In this document: in pieces, positions 21,196-31,635 of the stretch | How the letters are laid out: each line of letters opens with the position of its first letter | Position numbering within the stretch: the stretch's first letter is position 1 | NCBI GenBank assembly: GCA_033296725.1 | Contig: MU857639.1 | Coordinates: 162,457 to 226,456 of the forward strand | Source of the DNA: Corynascus novoguineensis | Taxonomy: Eukaryota; Ascomycota; Sordariomycetes; Sordariales; Chaetomiaceae | DNA length: 64,000 bases | Direction: 5' to 3' | Position numbers and translations under genes: made by a program | The notes under the pieces: generated by a model | Database searches by the model: none | What the model saw: the letters and a program-made list of their open reading frames with translations, nothing else | Told to the model about the DNA's origin: nothing

Positions 21196-23155
21196 ATGTC
21201 AGACGAGAAGCCGCCTCCCAACCTGGAGGACGGCGAATTGGCGCCTCCTCAGGCCGACTCGAGCCAGAATGGAACCCCCCAGGACAGTGATGGTCCCACG
21301 GCGCGGCCCAGCTATACGGCCAAGCAGGAAGCCCGCGTTGTGAGAAAGCTCGACCTGAATCTCATGACGCTGTTCTTTGCCCTGTGTAAGTGAGGTCACA
21401 CTATTGCCTACCTAACCTTACCTACTTCTGGTTACCTACTTCTGGTACACTACGATACATCTCAAACTATGATCCATTGATCCCAGAAATAAAATGTCGA
21501 AAATCAAAAGCACACAAACATGAAGGGGGAATCGCTTACTGACATGCTGATGGGCGGTGCCAAGATATGCTTGCCTTCCTCGACCGCGGCAACATCGGAA
21601 ACGCCAGGATAGCAGGCATGGCCAACGACCTCGGCCTGGACACGAACCGGTACAACTGGCTGCTCAACATGTTTTACATCAGCTATGTCATTGCTGAGTT
21701 CAGCGTGCTCCTCTGGAAGATCTTTCCGCCACACATTGTCGGCGCCATCGTCGTCTTTAGCTGGTGAGTTGACCTCGCTGTGTTGCCAAGACCGCCCCTG
21801 TTCCTCGGCGGCTTTTCCTTGTCACCATTTCTGACCTAAACATCAGGGGCCTGATTGCGACGGTGCAAGCCGGGGTGCAAAGCTGGGGGGGTGAGATGGC
21901 TCTGCGGTTTCTTCTGGGCGCTTTCGAGGCTGCGTACGGGTACGTCTTGGCTTGCACAACAGGTATATTTTTTGCCTATGATGCGCTTCTCTTTGCTAAA
22001 TGCTAGGCTCCACAGACCGGGTATCATCTATCTCCTATCCTTTTTCTACCTCCGTCATGAAATCGGCTTCCGCTGCGGCATCTTTGCCTCTGCGGCGCCC
22101 TTAGCGTCCACCTTCGCCGGCGCGCTTGCCTATGGCATCACGAGCGGCCATCCCAAGCTCGCCAGCTGGCGGTTGCTCTTTCTCGTCGAGGGCCTACCAA
22201 CCGTCCTGATGACCGTCATCGCCTTCTTTTTCATTCCGGACTCGCCCGACCGAGCCCGGTTCCTCACAGCTGACGAGAAGGCCATTGTGCGGTCCCGGAC
22301 CGTGCGCCAGGTCGGCAGCGCTGCGGCGAGCGAGCGCATCGGCGGAGTCCGGCTCCGGGACGTGGCCGCCATCTTCCTCGACCTCAAGGCTTGGCTGTGC
22401 GCCCTCATGTACTTTTGCGGCAACGTCAGCTACTCGAGCCTGCCCGTCTTCCTGCCCACCATCCTCGAGGACATGGGTTACACGGCTATCAACGCTCAGG
22501 GCTTGTCGGCGCCCCCATCTTTTGCCGCGTTCCTGTTTGCCCTCGTCACCACCTGGATCGCCGATAGGACGCAGCAGAGGTGCTTCGTGCTCTTCACCAC
22601 GTCAGCTATCGGCGGCGTGGGATACATCATTCTCGCCACAGTTGAGACGGTCGGCGTCCGCTACTTCGCCACCTTTCTGGCCTCGGCCGGCGTGTTTTCC
22701 ACTATTCCCAACATTCTGGCCTTGACTCTGAGTGCGTGTGCCCCGGAAGGAGTCTAGGCATCCCTGAAGGTGAAAGCTTGCTAACATTGTGCTCGTATGT
22801 AGACAACCAGGGCAACGACACGCGGCGCGGCATGTCGATTGTGCTCATCAACCTGGTCGGCCAGTGTGGGCCCTTTCTGGGCACCAACGTCTTCCCGCTC
22901 GAGGAGCGCCCTCGCTACGTCAAGGGCATGAGCATTTGCGCCTCCTTCATGTTCTTCTCTGCGCTCATCGCTCTCGCCCAGCGTGGGCTGCTCATGTGGG
23001 AGAACCGTCAGCTTGACCGCAAGTACGGCCCTGTCGTCATCAGAAAGTTGGAAAAGAAGGAGGATGGTGGGGAAGGGGGGGCCTCGCCCAACAACGAGCC
23101 CGAGGGCGCCGTGGCTATCGAGAACTATGGGCCCAACTTTCGATATGTCCTCTAA
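21196..23155 (+). CDS. MFS permease, allantoate permease (Dal5/ACS) family
   Basis: Five exons (21196-21385, 21565-21763, 21847-21939, 22016-22731, 22803-23155) give 516 residues. The first splice creates LYMLAFLDRGNIGNARIAG, the hallmark first helix and loop of the anion:cation symporter group. Further family features are YNWLLNMFYISYVIAEF, GAFEAAYGPGIIYLLSFFYLRHEIGFR, WRLLFLVEGLPTVLMTVIAFFFIPDSP and NNQGNDTRRGMSI after the last splice. Twelve helices are visible. The C-terminal tail is charged and Gly-rich. Known relatives carry allantoate, nicotinate, pantothenate, biotin or other small organic anions; the substrate here cannot be read from sequence. All five exon junctions keep frame and fall at family-typical places. 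Confidence 0.9.
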
Positions 23156-24180
23156 TTCTTCAGGTGTCAGCGTGCTGGCGTACGCGGGTACGATGGGAGT
23201 GCGGACACGTGTACCTATACCGAAAGAGGGCAAGGAGATGTGGAGAATGCCGGGGACTGACAGATGGGCTCGGGATATATTTCGTGGGGTCGGGCCGGTA
23301 TGCCCTCCGTGGCCCTCAATACTAATGTTTTCTCAGTCTACCACATGACGGCTGTAAAGTCTGCTAGCACCTTGTTAGGTGTTCCCTCAAGAGTGACGTG
23401 GTTCCCCCCTCCCTCCTTTCGCCCCTTCACAGGGTACTTTATTTCACAGACTTCGCCAAAACCTAAATGCTCCCTCAAAGTAGCTGTCTATGGCATTATG
23501 TCCCACGAGCGCCGTCACACGCTTGTCGACATTATTAGGACCAAGTCCCTAACAAAAAAAAACATAGACGGTGTGGAATTTTCTTGGAAATTGGTGATTC
23601 CAGGCTGATTGTTCGGTCAGTAGTCACCGGAAACGTTTCCTGGAGGGTTATGAGCAGTTGACTGCAGGTCTTTGATAGATTTCATGGCGTGCTTGGTTGA
23701 GCTGGGTCCGTCCAAGTCCTCCCAATCGGAGGTATACATCTACATGACGCCGGGAAGTGCATTCGCATCGCCTCGTAGATCCCAGGGCTACCCAACTTGG
23801 CACTGCCAAGGAGACTTCTTTTTTGTCCTTGTTGGTAATAGTATCTTAGGTTTGAGGAGTCGCTGTTGCTTGTGCTGTTAACAGCTATTAAGTAAGGTGC
23901 CTTGTCCAAGATAGGCATGCTGGCCAATATTGTTAGATTCTTGTCACTACACTATTGCATAGTTGGCAGGCCGCCTCTTTACCAAGGAGAAGGAGCTGGG
24001 GTTATCCAGAGAGTGATAAGCAAGGGGAGAAGAGTCGGTACATGTGAGTATACTAAGAAAACCAGCACGCCCCATACGGAATTAGGCATTTTACACGCAC
24101 ATGTGTCCATCGTAATGATATGAATAGCCCTCAAAGTGGGCAGGAGTCGCTGTTCAGCTCGCGTCTTTGTGGTGAAGTGG
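23156..24180. other. intergenic region downstream of the permease gene
   Basis: Holds the permease 3' end. I see no gene. It ends at the degraded LTR copy at 24181-24420. Confidence 0.4.
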
Positions 24181-24420
24181 TGTAATGGTCTTAGGAGCGC
24201 ATTGCAACTGGCTAAGGACGACTGTACGAGTAAACCAAGCTTCGAGAAGGAAGGAGAAAAAAGATGATTCTGGAGGTCTTGGGCTTTTAAACGGAGCGGC
24301 ACATTGGTCTGTGTGGGGATAACGAGAAGCGCGATGCGCGAAAAGCTTCATCTTGTGGTCGAGACTTCAGGGTTAGGGTTGGTTGGGTGGCCGAGGCCTG
24401 TCCCAGCCTGGCCCGTTACA
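24181..24420 (-). mobile_element. diverged LTR copy, minus orientation
   Basis: Read on the minus strand, this 240-bp stretch begins TGTAACGGGC and ends GACCATTACA, and aligns end to end with the solo LTR at 56441-56683 (243 bp). Shared blocks include CAGGCCTCGGC near the start, CTAACCCTGA, AAGATGAAG, TTCTCCTTCCT, AAGCTTGGT followed by ACTCGTA, AGTTGCAAT and the terminus. Substitutions are scattered throughout. The flanks (AGTGG and GCGGG) are not a clear target-site duplication, so this is an older copy, possibly one LTR of a decayed element. The telomere-like GGGTTAGGGTT at about 24370 lies inside this LTR. Confidence 0.75.
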
Positions 24421-25248
24421 GCGGGTATTGAGGCAGACCTGCTTCAGCTCACACGAGGACACAGCGGCCCAGGGGGACCCAGAAAATCAACTTCCCGATT
24501 GTGAGACAAACTATGGTGTTTACCATATTACAAGGAGGGACCAGGCGACTAGCGGCCCACCTGAGGAAGTGTGGAGGAACTTGCAAGTTCAGTTCGCCGA
24601 CCGCCTCGCCAAAACTCCAGCACACTGTTGAGGACGCCACGAGGTTGGGTCACCATGAACAACCACCTCCGTCTTCCGCTCAACTCCTTTCCAGGTCCAT
24701 TTCCACTTGGGCAGACAGAAACCGAAGCCGCGTATCAGCAATCAATACGTCTTTCTTTCCCTTTTCCAAACTTAAATCATACTTGTAGAAGCCATCGTCA
24801 GATAATTAGCTGTAATACATCTCTGAGAACTGTTAGTTATACCTTCGGCTCACACCGTCGCAGCCCCTCCCTCGAATTCTGCGCGAATGACTGCACATAA
24901 TTGTCACGTGGCCATAAGGCTGCAATCAATCGGCGATTGCTGCCCAAGTTCTGACATTGAATTCGCAATCATTCCGACAGTTATATATACGATCATATCC
25001 GTTGCGATATTATAATCAGGCGAATGCTTGAAGATCCGTCTTTCGAGCCGTTACGGAAACCACCATTCTCGTAATTTCGATAGGTTAAGTAGCCAGCCAA
25101 ATAGTTCTAGGTGGCCGCCCTACAGACATGAGCTCTGGAACCCTAGCGCAAGGTATTATTAACCTTGGATTAAGCCCACAGAGAGTGGAGAAAGGAAGCG
25201 CTAATTACAAGCCGTCACACCAGTTCCTCTCCTTCGACGAATGCTCCC
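24421..25248. other. repeat-derived spacer upstream of the NLR pseudogene
   Basis: No gene. The right part holds a third, partial LTR-like copy (listed separately). The remainder up to 25248 is A/T-richer than its surroundings and would hold the former promoter of the NLR gene. Confidence 0.45.
24590..24834 (+). mobile_element. third, strongly diverged LTR-like copy
   Basis: The 3' portion from about 24760 resembles the 3' half of the LTR at 56441-56683 in the same orientation: CCTTTTCC, then ACTTGTAGA against ACTCGTAGA, CATCGTCAGATAATT against CATCAGATAGTT, and CTCTGAGAACTGTTAG against CCCTGAGACCGTTACA. The 5' half is much weaker (GAGGACGCCACGAGG... CCATGAA against GAGGACCTGACCC... AGATGAA), so the left boundary is a guess. 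It faces the minus-strand copy at 24181-24420. Confidence 0.5.
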
Positions 25249-28200
25249 ATGGCTATACACGACCGGCCGTTTTGTCGGGAAGACTTCCAGACCGCAATCG
25301 TGTGCGCCTTGCCCCTCGAATACGACGCTGTAACTCTACTTTTCGACAAATTCTGGGACGAAGATGGCGAGCAGTACGGGCGCACAATTGGAGATACCAA
25401 CCATTATAAGACGGGCCGAATTGGAAAGCAGGACATTGTCTTAACACTGCTCCCTAACATGGGCAAGGCCGCAGCCGCCGGGGCAGCAGCCAGTTTTCGA
25501 TCAAGCTACCCAAACGTGAAGGTTACCTTTCTTGTTGGGGTTTGTGGTGGGGCACCTAGCGCGGGCGGACGCGAACTGTTGCTAGGCGATGTGGTCATCG
25601 GCAGGATGGTTCTTCAGCACGACTTTGGCGGACAGTATCACGACCGGTTTATTACGAAAGACACGGCTGATGACCGTCCGGGCAGACCGAACAAAGATAT
25701 TCGCGGCCTCATCAAGATCCTTGAATCGGAGTCTGGAAAAGAATCGATCCGGCAAAGCGCTGCCCGGCACCTTAAACGTCTACAGGAAACAGCTTTCCAG
25801 AAGCAACGTTCATACGACTATCGATATCCGGGTTTCATGGAAGACAAGCTGTTTGAATCGGCATATCAACATAAACATCGGGGACCAGACTCGTGTGCCT
25901 GTTGCAATGGGGAGAACCCAATATACTGTGCTGACGCCCCCCAAGCATCCTGTACGGAGCTCGGCTGTGACAAGGGTCAGCTAGTGTATAGAAAGCGTTT
26001 AGAAAAAAAAAAGGCTCTGGAATTGGAGGCGGCCCAATCCCCCGAGATTTTCGTTGGTCGTATTGCTTCTGGCGATGCCGTGACTAAATCGAGCGAACAT
26101 CGCGACAAAATCGCCAGAGAACATGATGTCATCGCTTTTGAAATGGAAGGCGCTGGCATCTGGGATGAGATTCCTTGTATTGTCGTTAAGGGCATCTGTG
26201 ATATGCCGATAGCCAATAAAGCAAGGAATGGCAGCCATTCTCAGTAGCGACAGCGGCAGCAGTGGCAAAAGCCATCCTGGAGCGGTACACACCAACCGAC
26301 AAACGTTTCTTAGCCACACGTACTACTGATGAGTCTATAAACAACTTGATATTCTAACTAGATCTTTGTTAAAGCATGATTAGATCAGGAGGAAAGGAAA
26401 GGGAAATACCTTAGAGATCTGTATAAGACTGATCCGCGACACGACTAGACGCGTATCGAGCAGTCCAAGGGCGGGTTGCTCAAAGAATGGTATCGTTAGA
26501 TACTCGACAACGCCGATTTCCGACGATGGCGCGACGACACACAGAGTCGGCTGCTCTGGATCAAAGGCGATCCTGGCAAGGGCAAGACCATGCTGCTATG
26601 TGGTATCATCGACGAGTTGAAGTTGGCCTCTAGTCCCAGCCTCCTCTCATTCTTCTTCCGCCAGGCCAGCGATAGGAGCATTAACAATGCTACTGCTGTT
26701 TTACGCGGTCTGATCTACCTTCTCGTGGACCAACAGCCTTCGCTCACCTCGCACGTTCAGAAGAAGTACGATACCTCAGGGAACCCGCTCTATAGGGTGG
26801 AGAATACATGGGTAACCTTGTCTGAGATTCTTACCGACATCTTAAAGGACACAAACCTGCCTCCCACCCGCCTTGTCATAGACGCACTCGATGAGTGTAT
26901 TGAAGGGTTGGATCTGCTGCTTGACCTTGTCGTTCAGACGTCGTTGGTATACTCAGGCGTCAAGTGGATCGTATCTAGTCGCAACTGGCCAAGCATCGAT
27001 AACCAGCTCAGCACCGCGACGCAGAACGTCAGTCTCTCTCGACAATGAGCAGTCTGTCTCCACAGCTGTCACCACGTTTGTCCGATTGAGGGTAGAGGAA
27101 TTGGCGACGCGAAAAAAATACAACGATAAAACGCGGGGCACTGTCGAATGCTATTTGTCTAAAAATGCACACGGCACTTTCTCTGGGTGTCTTTTGTTTG
27201 CCAGGAACTCGCCAAAACGCCAGTATTAAAGACACGAAGTTGGCGGAGTTTCCGCCTGGACTCAATCCACTCTATAGACGGATGATGGATCGGATCCTCA
27301 ATCTTGAAGATGCCGAAAATGCTATACTTTGCAAAAACATCCTGGCCATCGTTTCAGTTATCTACCGGCCTATCACATTAGACGAATTGGCGGCGCTTCT
27401 AGATATGATTGACGACGTCTCTGACGATAACGAAGCTTTAGCAGAGATCATAAGGCTCTACGGCTCTTTCCTAACACTACGCGGACGCACAATATCTTTT
27501 GTCCATCAGTCCACTAGGGACTTTTTGCTCAAACAAGCGCGTGATGAGATCTTTCCCTCTGGTATAGAGCATATACACTATACCATCTTCTCGCGATCGC
27601 TTCGAGTCATATAGGAAACATTACGACGCGATATCTATAACCTTGGCGCTCCTGGATATTCTATCGACAACGTCCCACCACGAGATCAAGATCCGCTGAC
27701 TATAGTACGGTACTTTTGCGTATACTGGGTCGACCATTTACATGGTTGTGACCCAAAAAAGGATGCGAACAAGGACCTCCAGATGGCGGATCAGTCGATA
27801 CCTTTTTACGCGGAAAGTACCTCTACTGGCTCGAGGCCCTTAGTCTCTTAAAAAGCGTGTCAGAAGGAGTAGCTTCAATGTTAAAGCTAGACAAATCATT
27901 CGAGGTCAGCTTATATTAGTATGATGTAAAAGCTATGCTAACCTTGCTTTAGGTAGGAAAAGAGATGACATGTTTCGTCAACCGGGTCCGAGATGCATGT
28001 CGATTTAGCCTCTACCACAAGTGGGCTATCGAAAACAACCCTCTTCAGGTGTACACTTCAGCACTTATATTCAGCCCTGTCCGTAGTATAACAAGGAGCC
28101 AGTACGAAAATGAGGGGCCTGAATGGATCATTCGAAAACCGATAATGGCAGACAATTGGACCGCATGCATACAGACGCTCGAGGGCCATAGCAACTCTGT

Positions 28201-28756
28201 CAGCTCTGTGGGCTGGTCGCATGATGCGACCCGGCTGGCGTCGGCGTCATATGACGGGACAGTTGAGATCTGGGATCCGGCGACAGGGCAGTGTGTGTCA
28301 ACGCTCGACGGCCATAGCGACTGGGTCAACTCTGTGGCCTGGTCGTACGACGCGACCCGGTTGGTGTCGGCGTTAAACAACGAGACAGTCAAGATCTGGA
28401 ATCCGACGACCGGGCAGTGCGTGGCGACGCTCGGAATCGGTCTCTTCATCAATTCCCTTCGGTTTGATGATTCCAATTCTGATATTCTATATACTGACCG
28501 TGACACATTCAATTCACAGCATGTCACAAACTTGGCCTTCGGCTCTGGCTTTGCTAATCGTCTATCGCCAAAATCTGTTGGGTATGGCTTGAGTAGCAAC
28601 AATACCTGGATTACATATGAAGGAGAAAATCTTTTACGGTTGCCGCCCGAATACAGGCCGTCTTCTTCTGCGATATCCGGAACAACTATGGCAATCGGCT
28701 GTGCTTCTGGCCGCGTTTTGATCTTCAAATTCTCAGATGGGAACCCGACTCTGTAA
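25249..28756 (+). pseudogene. broken NLR: PNP-type phosphorylase domain, NACHT and WD40 repeats
   Basis: The parts of one STAND receptor lie in order but in several frames. First comes a fungal PNP_UDP-type effector domain (25249-26247; FQTAIVCALPLEYDAV, FLVGVCGGAPSAG, GRIASGDAV and IAFEMEGAGIWD all visible, so the phosphorylase fold up to GICD looks intact). Next is a NACHT domain with Walker A GDPGKGKTML (about 26567-26596) and Walker B LVIDALDEC (about 26871-26901). Then come NACHT-distal helices (LNPLYRRMMDRIL, YRPITLDELAALL, SFVHQSTRDFLL) and WD40 repeats (from about 28165; TLEGHSNSVSSVGWSHDATRLASASYDG and a near-copy). Lesions: a frameshift at about 26200 followed by TAA at 26217 in the shifted frame; TAG at 26497 where relatives have Trp; frame changes near 27045, 27190 and 27790; TAG at 27612. 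This arrangement is that of fungal heterokaryon-incompatibility/HNWD-like genes. Only two good WD40 units and a degenerate third remain. A solo PNP protein could still be made. Confidence 0.85.
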
Positions 28757-29777
28757 TAGGGGCAAGAGGTTGTTCTTTTTGCTGCGTTTGAATCATTGGA
28801 TTTATCTTAAGATACCTACTTTTCGTTCCCTGCCCTTACAGTGTACATCATTTAATTTCCTTTCATAGCGTACCACAGGAAGGGTGTGGGATGGCCGATG
28901 ACTACATAGCCTTCCGCGATTATTAGTTCGAGAAATTTCGAGACGTCTGCTGAAGATAGTAGTACATTGAAACCGGTTATGATGGTTCAAAGCATAACTA
29001 TAAATCCCCACTGGGGAAGATGATATCACGGGAGCGATGGATAGCTCAACCTTGCGATGGGTTTATGATGTTTGTGGTTGCGCGAGGAAAGCAACCAAAG
29101 AGGCCCGCAGCTGAAGAGGATATGTCCCTCCAACGGGTCTCAACCCTAGCCCTACATACTTGACCAGTCACAACTTGTGCCCGTGACAGATGAGAAGGAC
29201 AGGTAGCGTTAATAAGGAGACGAGAAGGAAGAGCAAGTAGAGGGCTACAGGGCTCTAGCGCTACATTTGAGGGTTAGATGCGTGGCACCAGCTGCCTGCC
29301 GTAGTGATGCACGCGGCTGAATAACCGCATACAGTTTCGTTGTCACCAATTCGGAAAGGTGAGTTGCGGACTGTTAGATGAGTGCGATTTCAGTGTATGC
29401 CCCGGCATCCTCAAAACTAACATGGCGCCATACGTGAGCGGATGCCTTGCATGTTAGATAGCACGGTGGGACCGCTTGCTTTTTCGAGCGGGGCGACCGC
29501 CCTTGCGGTGTAAGAGCTTAGACGACTATAGTTAGATTTTCTTATGGTTTCGTTAGTCAATATGATTCCAAACTATCAACAAACTTGTAGATCCTTGAGA
29601 GTTTGTACCTCGGTTGTATGTGTTCTTGCGTCCACCTATAGGCGCCGTTATCCCGGGCGTTGACCGGTGGGTCCCTCCGTTCAGCATCAGCTCAGGTGGC
29701 GCCATACGTGTGGCATATACGGGTCCCGACCGATCTGACGGAACCTGGCTGCCCAAAATCGGGACGTGTTGTGGGTG

Positions 29778-29862
29778 GGCTAGGCACTCGCCCCACAGGG
29801 AGGCTACAGCCATCCACATCCCCTATAAGCTTCGTTCTGCTTTTCTCTCTTCCCAAGAGAGC
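29778..29862 (+). repeat. diverged repeat, copy 1
   Basis: The sequence from about GGGCTAGGCACTCGCC through GAGGCTACAGCCATCCACAT to TTCTGCTTTTC matches the reverse complement of 30419-30501 with scattered substitutions, so the two are inverted copies about 560 bp apart. Both copies also read as related short peptides (RHSPHREATAIHI against RHSPHSEAAAIHI), but this is a by-product of the similarity. Weaker similarity extends on both sides. Probably a fragment of a decayed transposable element. Confidence 0.65.
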
Positions 29863-30418
29863 CATCGTCGCCTTGATTGTCAGTTAGTCGTATCTGAAGA
29901 TTGTTTCTCTCAGCCGCATCTGACAGGACCCGACTGAATGAACGGCCACAGAGGTCCGGTCTTTGACCGGCGGTATTGTGGTTGTGGCCAGTAGAGCCTC
30001 AGACTATATCGGCTCTACTGTGGGCATCCCACACTTGAATTCATTATCCTTTTCCACACATATAATTCTATCTACTATGCCTCCCGTGCACCAACTGCAT
30101 CACTCCCACTAGAGCCGGAACCTCCGTGATAGAGAAATTATGTATAATTACTCAATTAGAGGTATAGAAGGGATTATCCGGCGGCAAGAGTTGGCGGAAC
30201 CCGGCCACATCACCATGCAATAGGCTCTGAGTGATTTACTGAACAGAAAGGAGGTTTTCCCCCACCATTAGATTGTAACGGCCTAGGAGACAGGTTTCAG
30301 ACTCAAGATCGGACTTAGTGAGAATATTGTCAGTATTTAGTGACGGAGAAAATCATCTCGTTTGTAATGCGCTTAAGGGCATCTGTTCTTAGATGCTGTT
30401 AGTGATGATGATACTGCC

Positions 30419-30501
30419 TCTGCCAGGAAGAAATGGAAGCAGAATAAAGCTCACAGAGGATGTGGATGGCTGCAGCCTCACTGTGCGGCGAGTGCCTGAG
30501 C
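30419..30501 (-). repeat. diverged repeat, copy 2 (inverted)
   Basis: The minus-strand reading (CAGGCACTCGCC, GAGGCTGCAGCCATCCACAT, TTCTGCTT) corresponds to 29778-29862. See copy 1 for the comparison. I could not find convincing terminal repeats or target-site duplications. Confidence 0.65.
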
Positions 30502-31635
30502 ATCACCCCTGCTATGCGCAGCAAGGATTTTAGGTCAAGAGAAAAGCTGAGTTTTAGATAAGTAACGCACGGGAAAGGACCTCTGTGTACGCCCGCCTTT
30601 GCCATGATGGATCAGAAGAGCTAAGAAAAGGATTTCACAGACGTCCTTGTTAACCTCAGAAGTGACAGACCGAGCTTTATAATCTTATATATGCAGCTGT
30701 CGAGAGCAGAAAAGTGGGAAAATTCCATCTCTTTTAGAAAACAGCACGAGGCAGTTTTATCGAGCCGAAGGATACGCTCACTTGAAGATATAAGAGAGAC
30801 AGTCCTCAGGCTCGAGAGACTAGGCGACGAGACTCGACTGCGCTTCAAGCGGGACTACAGAAACGAAATTTGTCTTGAGGAACGGGATATCATGGTTCAA
30901 TCTACGTAGATTGCTGGAGCCGTCGACAAAGGGAAAGACGTATCGCTTTGGTGTGACGGTGGGGTTTCGAGTTCAGAGAGTAGAAAAAGGTCCTCCAGGC
31001 CACACACATCCACATATTTGTTCTGCCTGATCTGATAGAAACATACCACTCACGCTGTTTCGAATACCTAATCACGATACAGTACCTCAGGTAACACCTA
31101 GACATATAGGTTGGCAGAAAAGGTGATATGGCCACACATAGGAGGTGAGAATTGAAGTCGAACTTCTAGATCGAGGCAATTCTTTGCAAAGGCTGCAGCC
31201 CAGTCCTAAGTTTGTGAAGTGCCACCAAATCTATGTTCCTGCGTCGACACTACGATGACTGCATATAGGAATGAACTTGAAGGAAGGGTGCCTAGTATAC
31301 GGCCCAGATTTAACGTTTCCCGCCGTAGTCGAATCTCCCTATCTGGCCCATCAGAATGAAGGGAGTTACCCAAGTTACCTACCTAATAAAGAACTCGTGC
31401 CTCAACGAAGCCGTCTCAATCACGCACGAACAAAGCATGAACTAGGATTCAAGATTTGAAGCACACTACGCAGGGTATATAAAAAGGTAAAGTCATTGAT
31501 ATGTGCACCTCTCATAAATAGGAGACTGCCCAAAACGTTCAAACGTCCAAGTACCTTGCCCAGATATAAAGTTCGAAATACATAAACCAAGAAACAAAAA
31601 GTGGTATAAATTGCCAAAAATATCAACAGGCCCCC

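Larger units (their letters stand above)
28757..31635. other. 2.9-kb gene-free block with degraded repeats
   Basis: No supported gene. It contains an inverted pair of diverged repeats (29778-29862 and 30419-30501, listed separately) and a 13-bp word GGCGCCATACGTG occurring at about 29424 and 29699. It probably consists largely of decayed transposable-element sequence. A 72-residue frame at 30691-30909 is charged and helix-like, but I cannot place it. Confidence 0.5.

Noticed and set aside
24369..24380. Telomere-like GGGTTAGGGTT suggesting an interstitial telomere
   Set aside because: It lies inside the diverged LTR at 24181-24420, and the intact LTR at 56441 has the related CTAACCCTGA at the same place, so it belongs to the element.
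26891..27614. Separate small genes in the NLR region
   Set aside because: Each frame is a consecutive piece of one NACHT-type protein interrupted by frameshifts, so they belong to one pseudogene.
30691..30909. 72-residue charged helical frame in the repeat block
   Set aside because: No start context, partner exon or recognisable domain; likely chance or a fragment of a decayed element.
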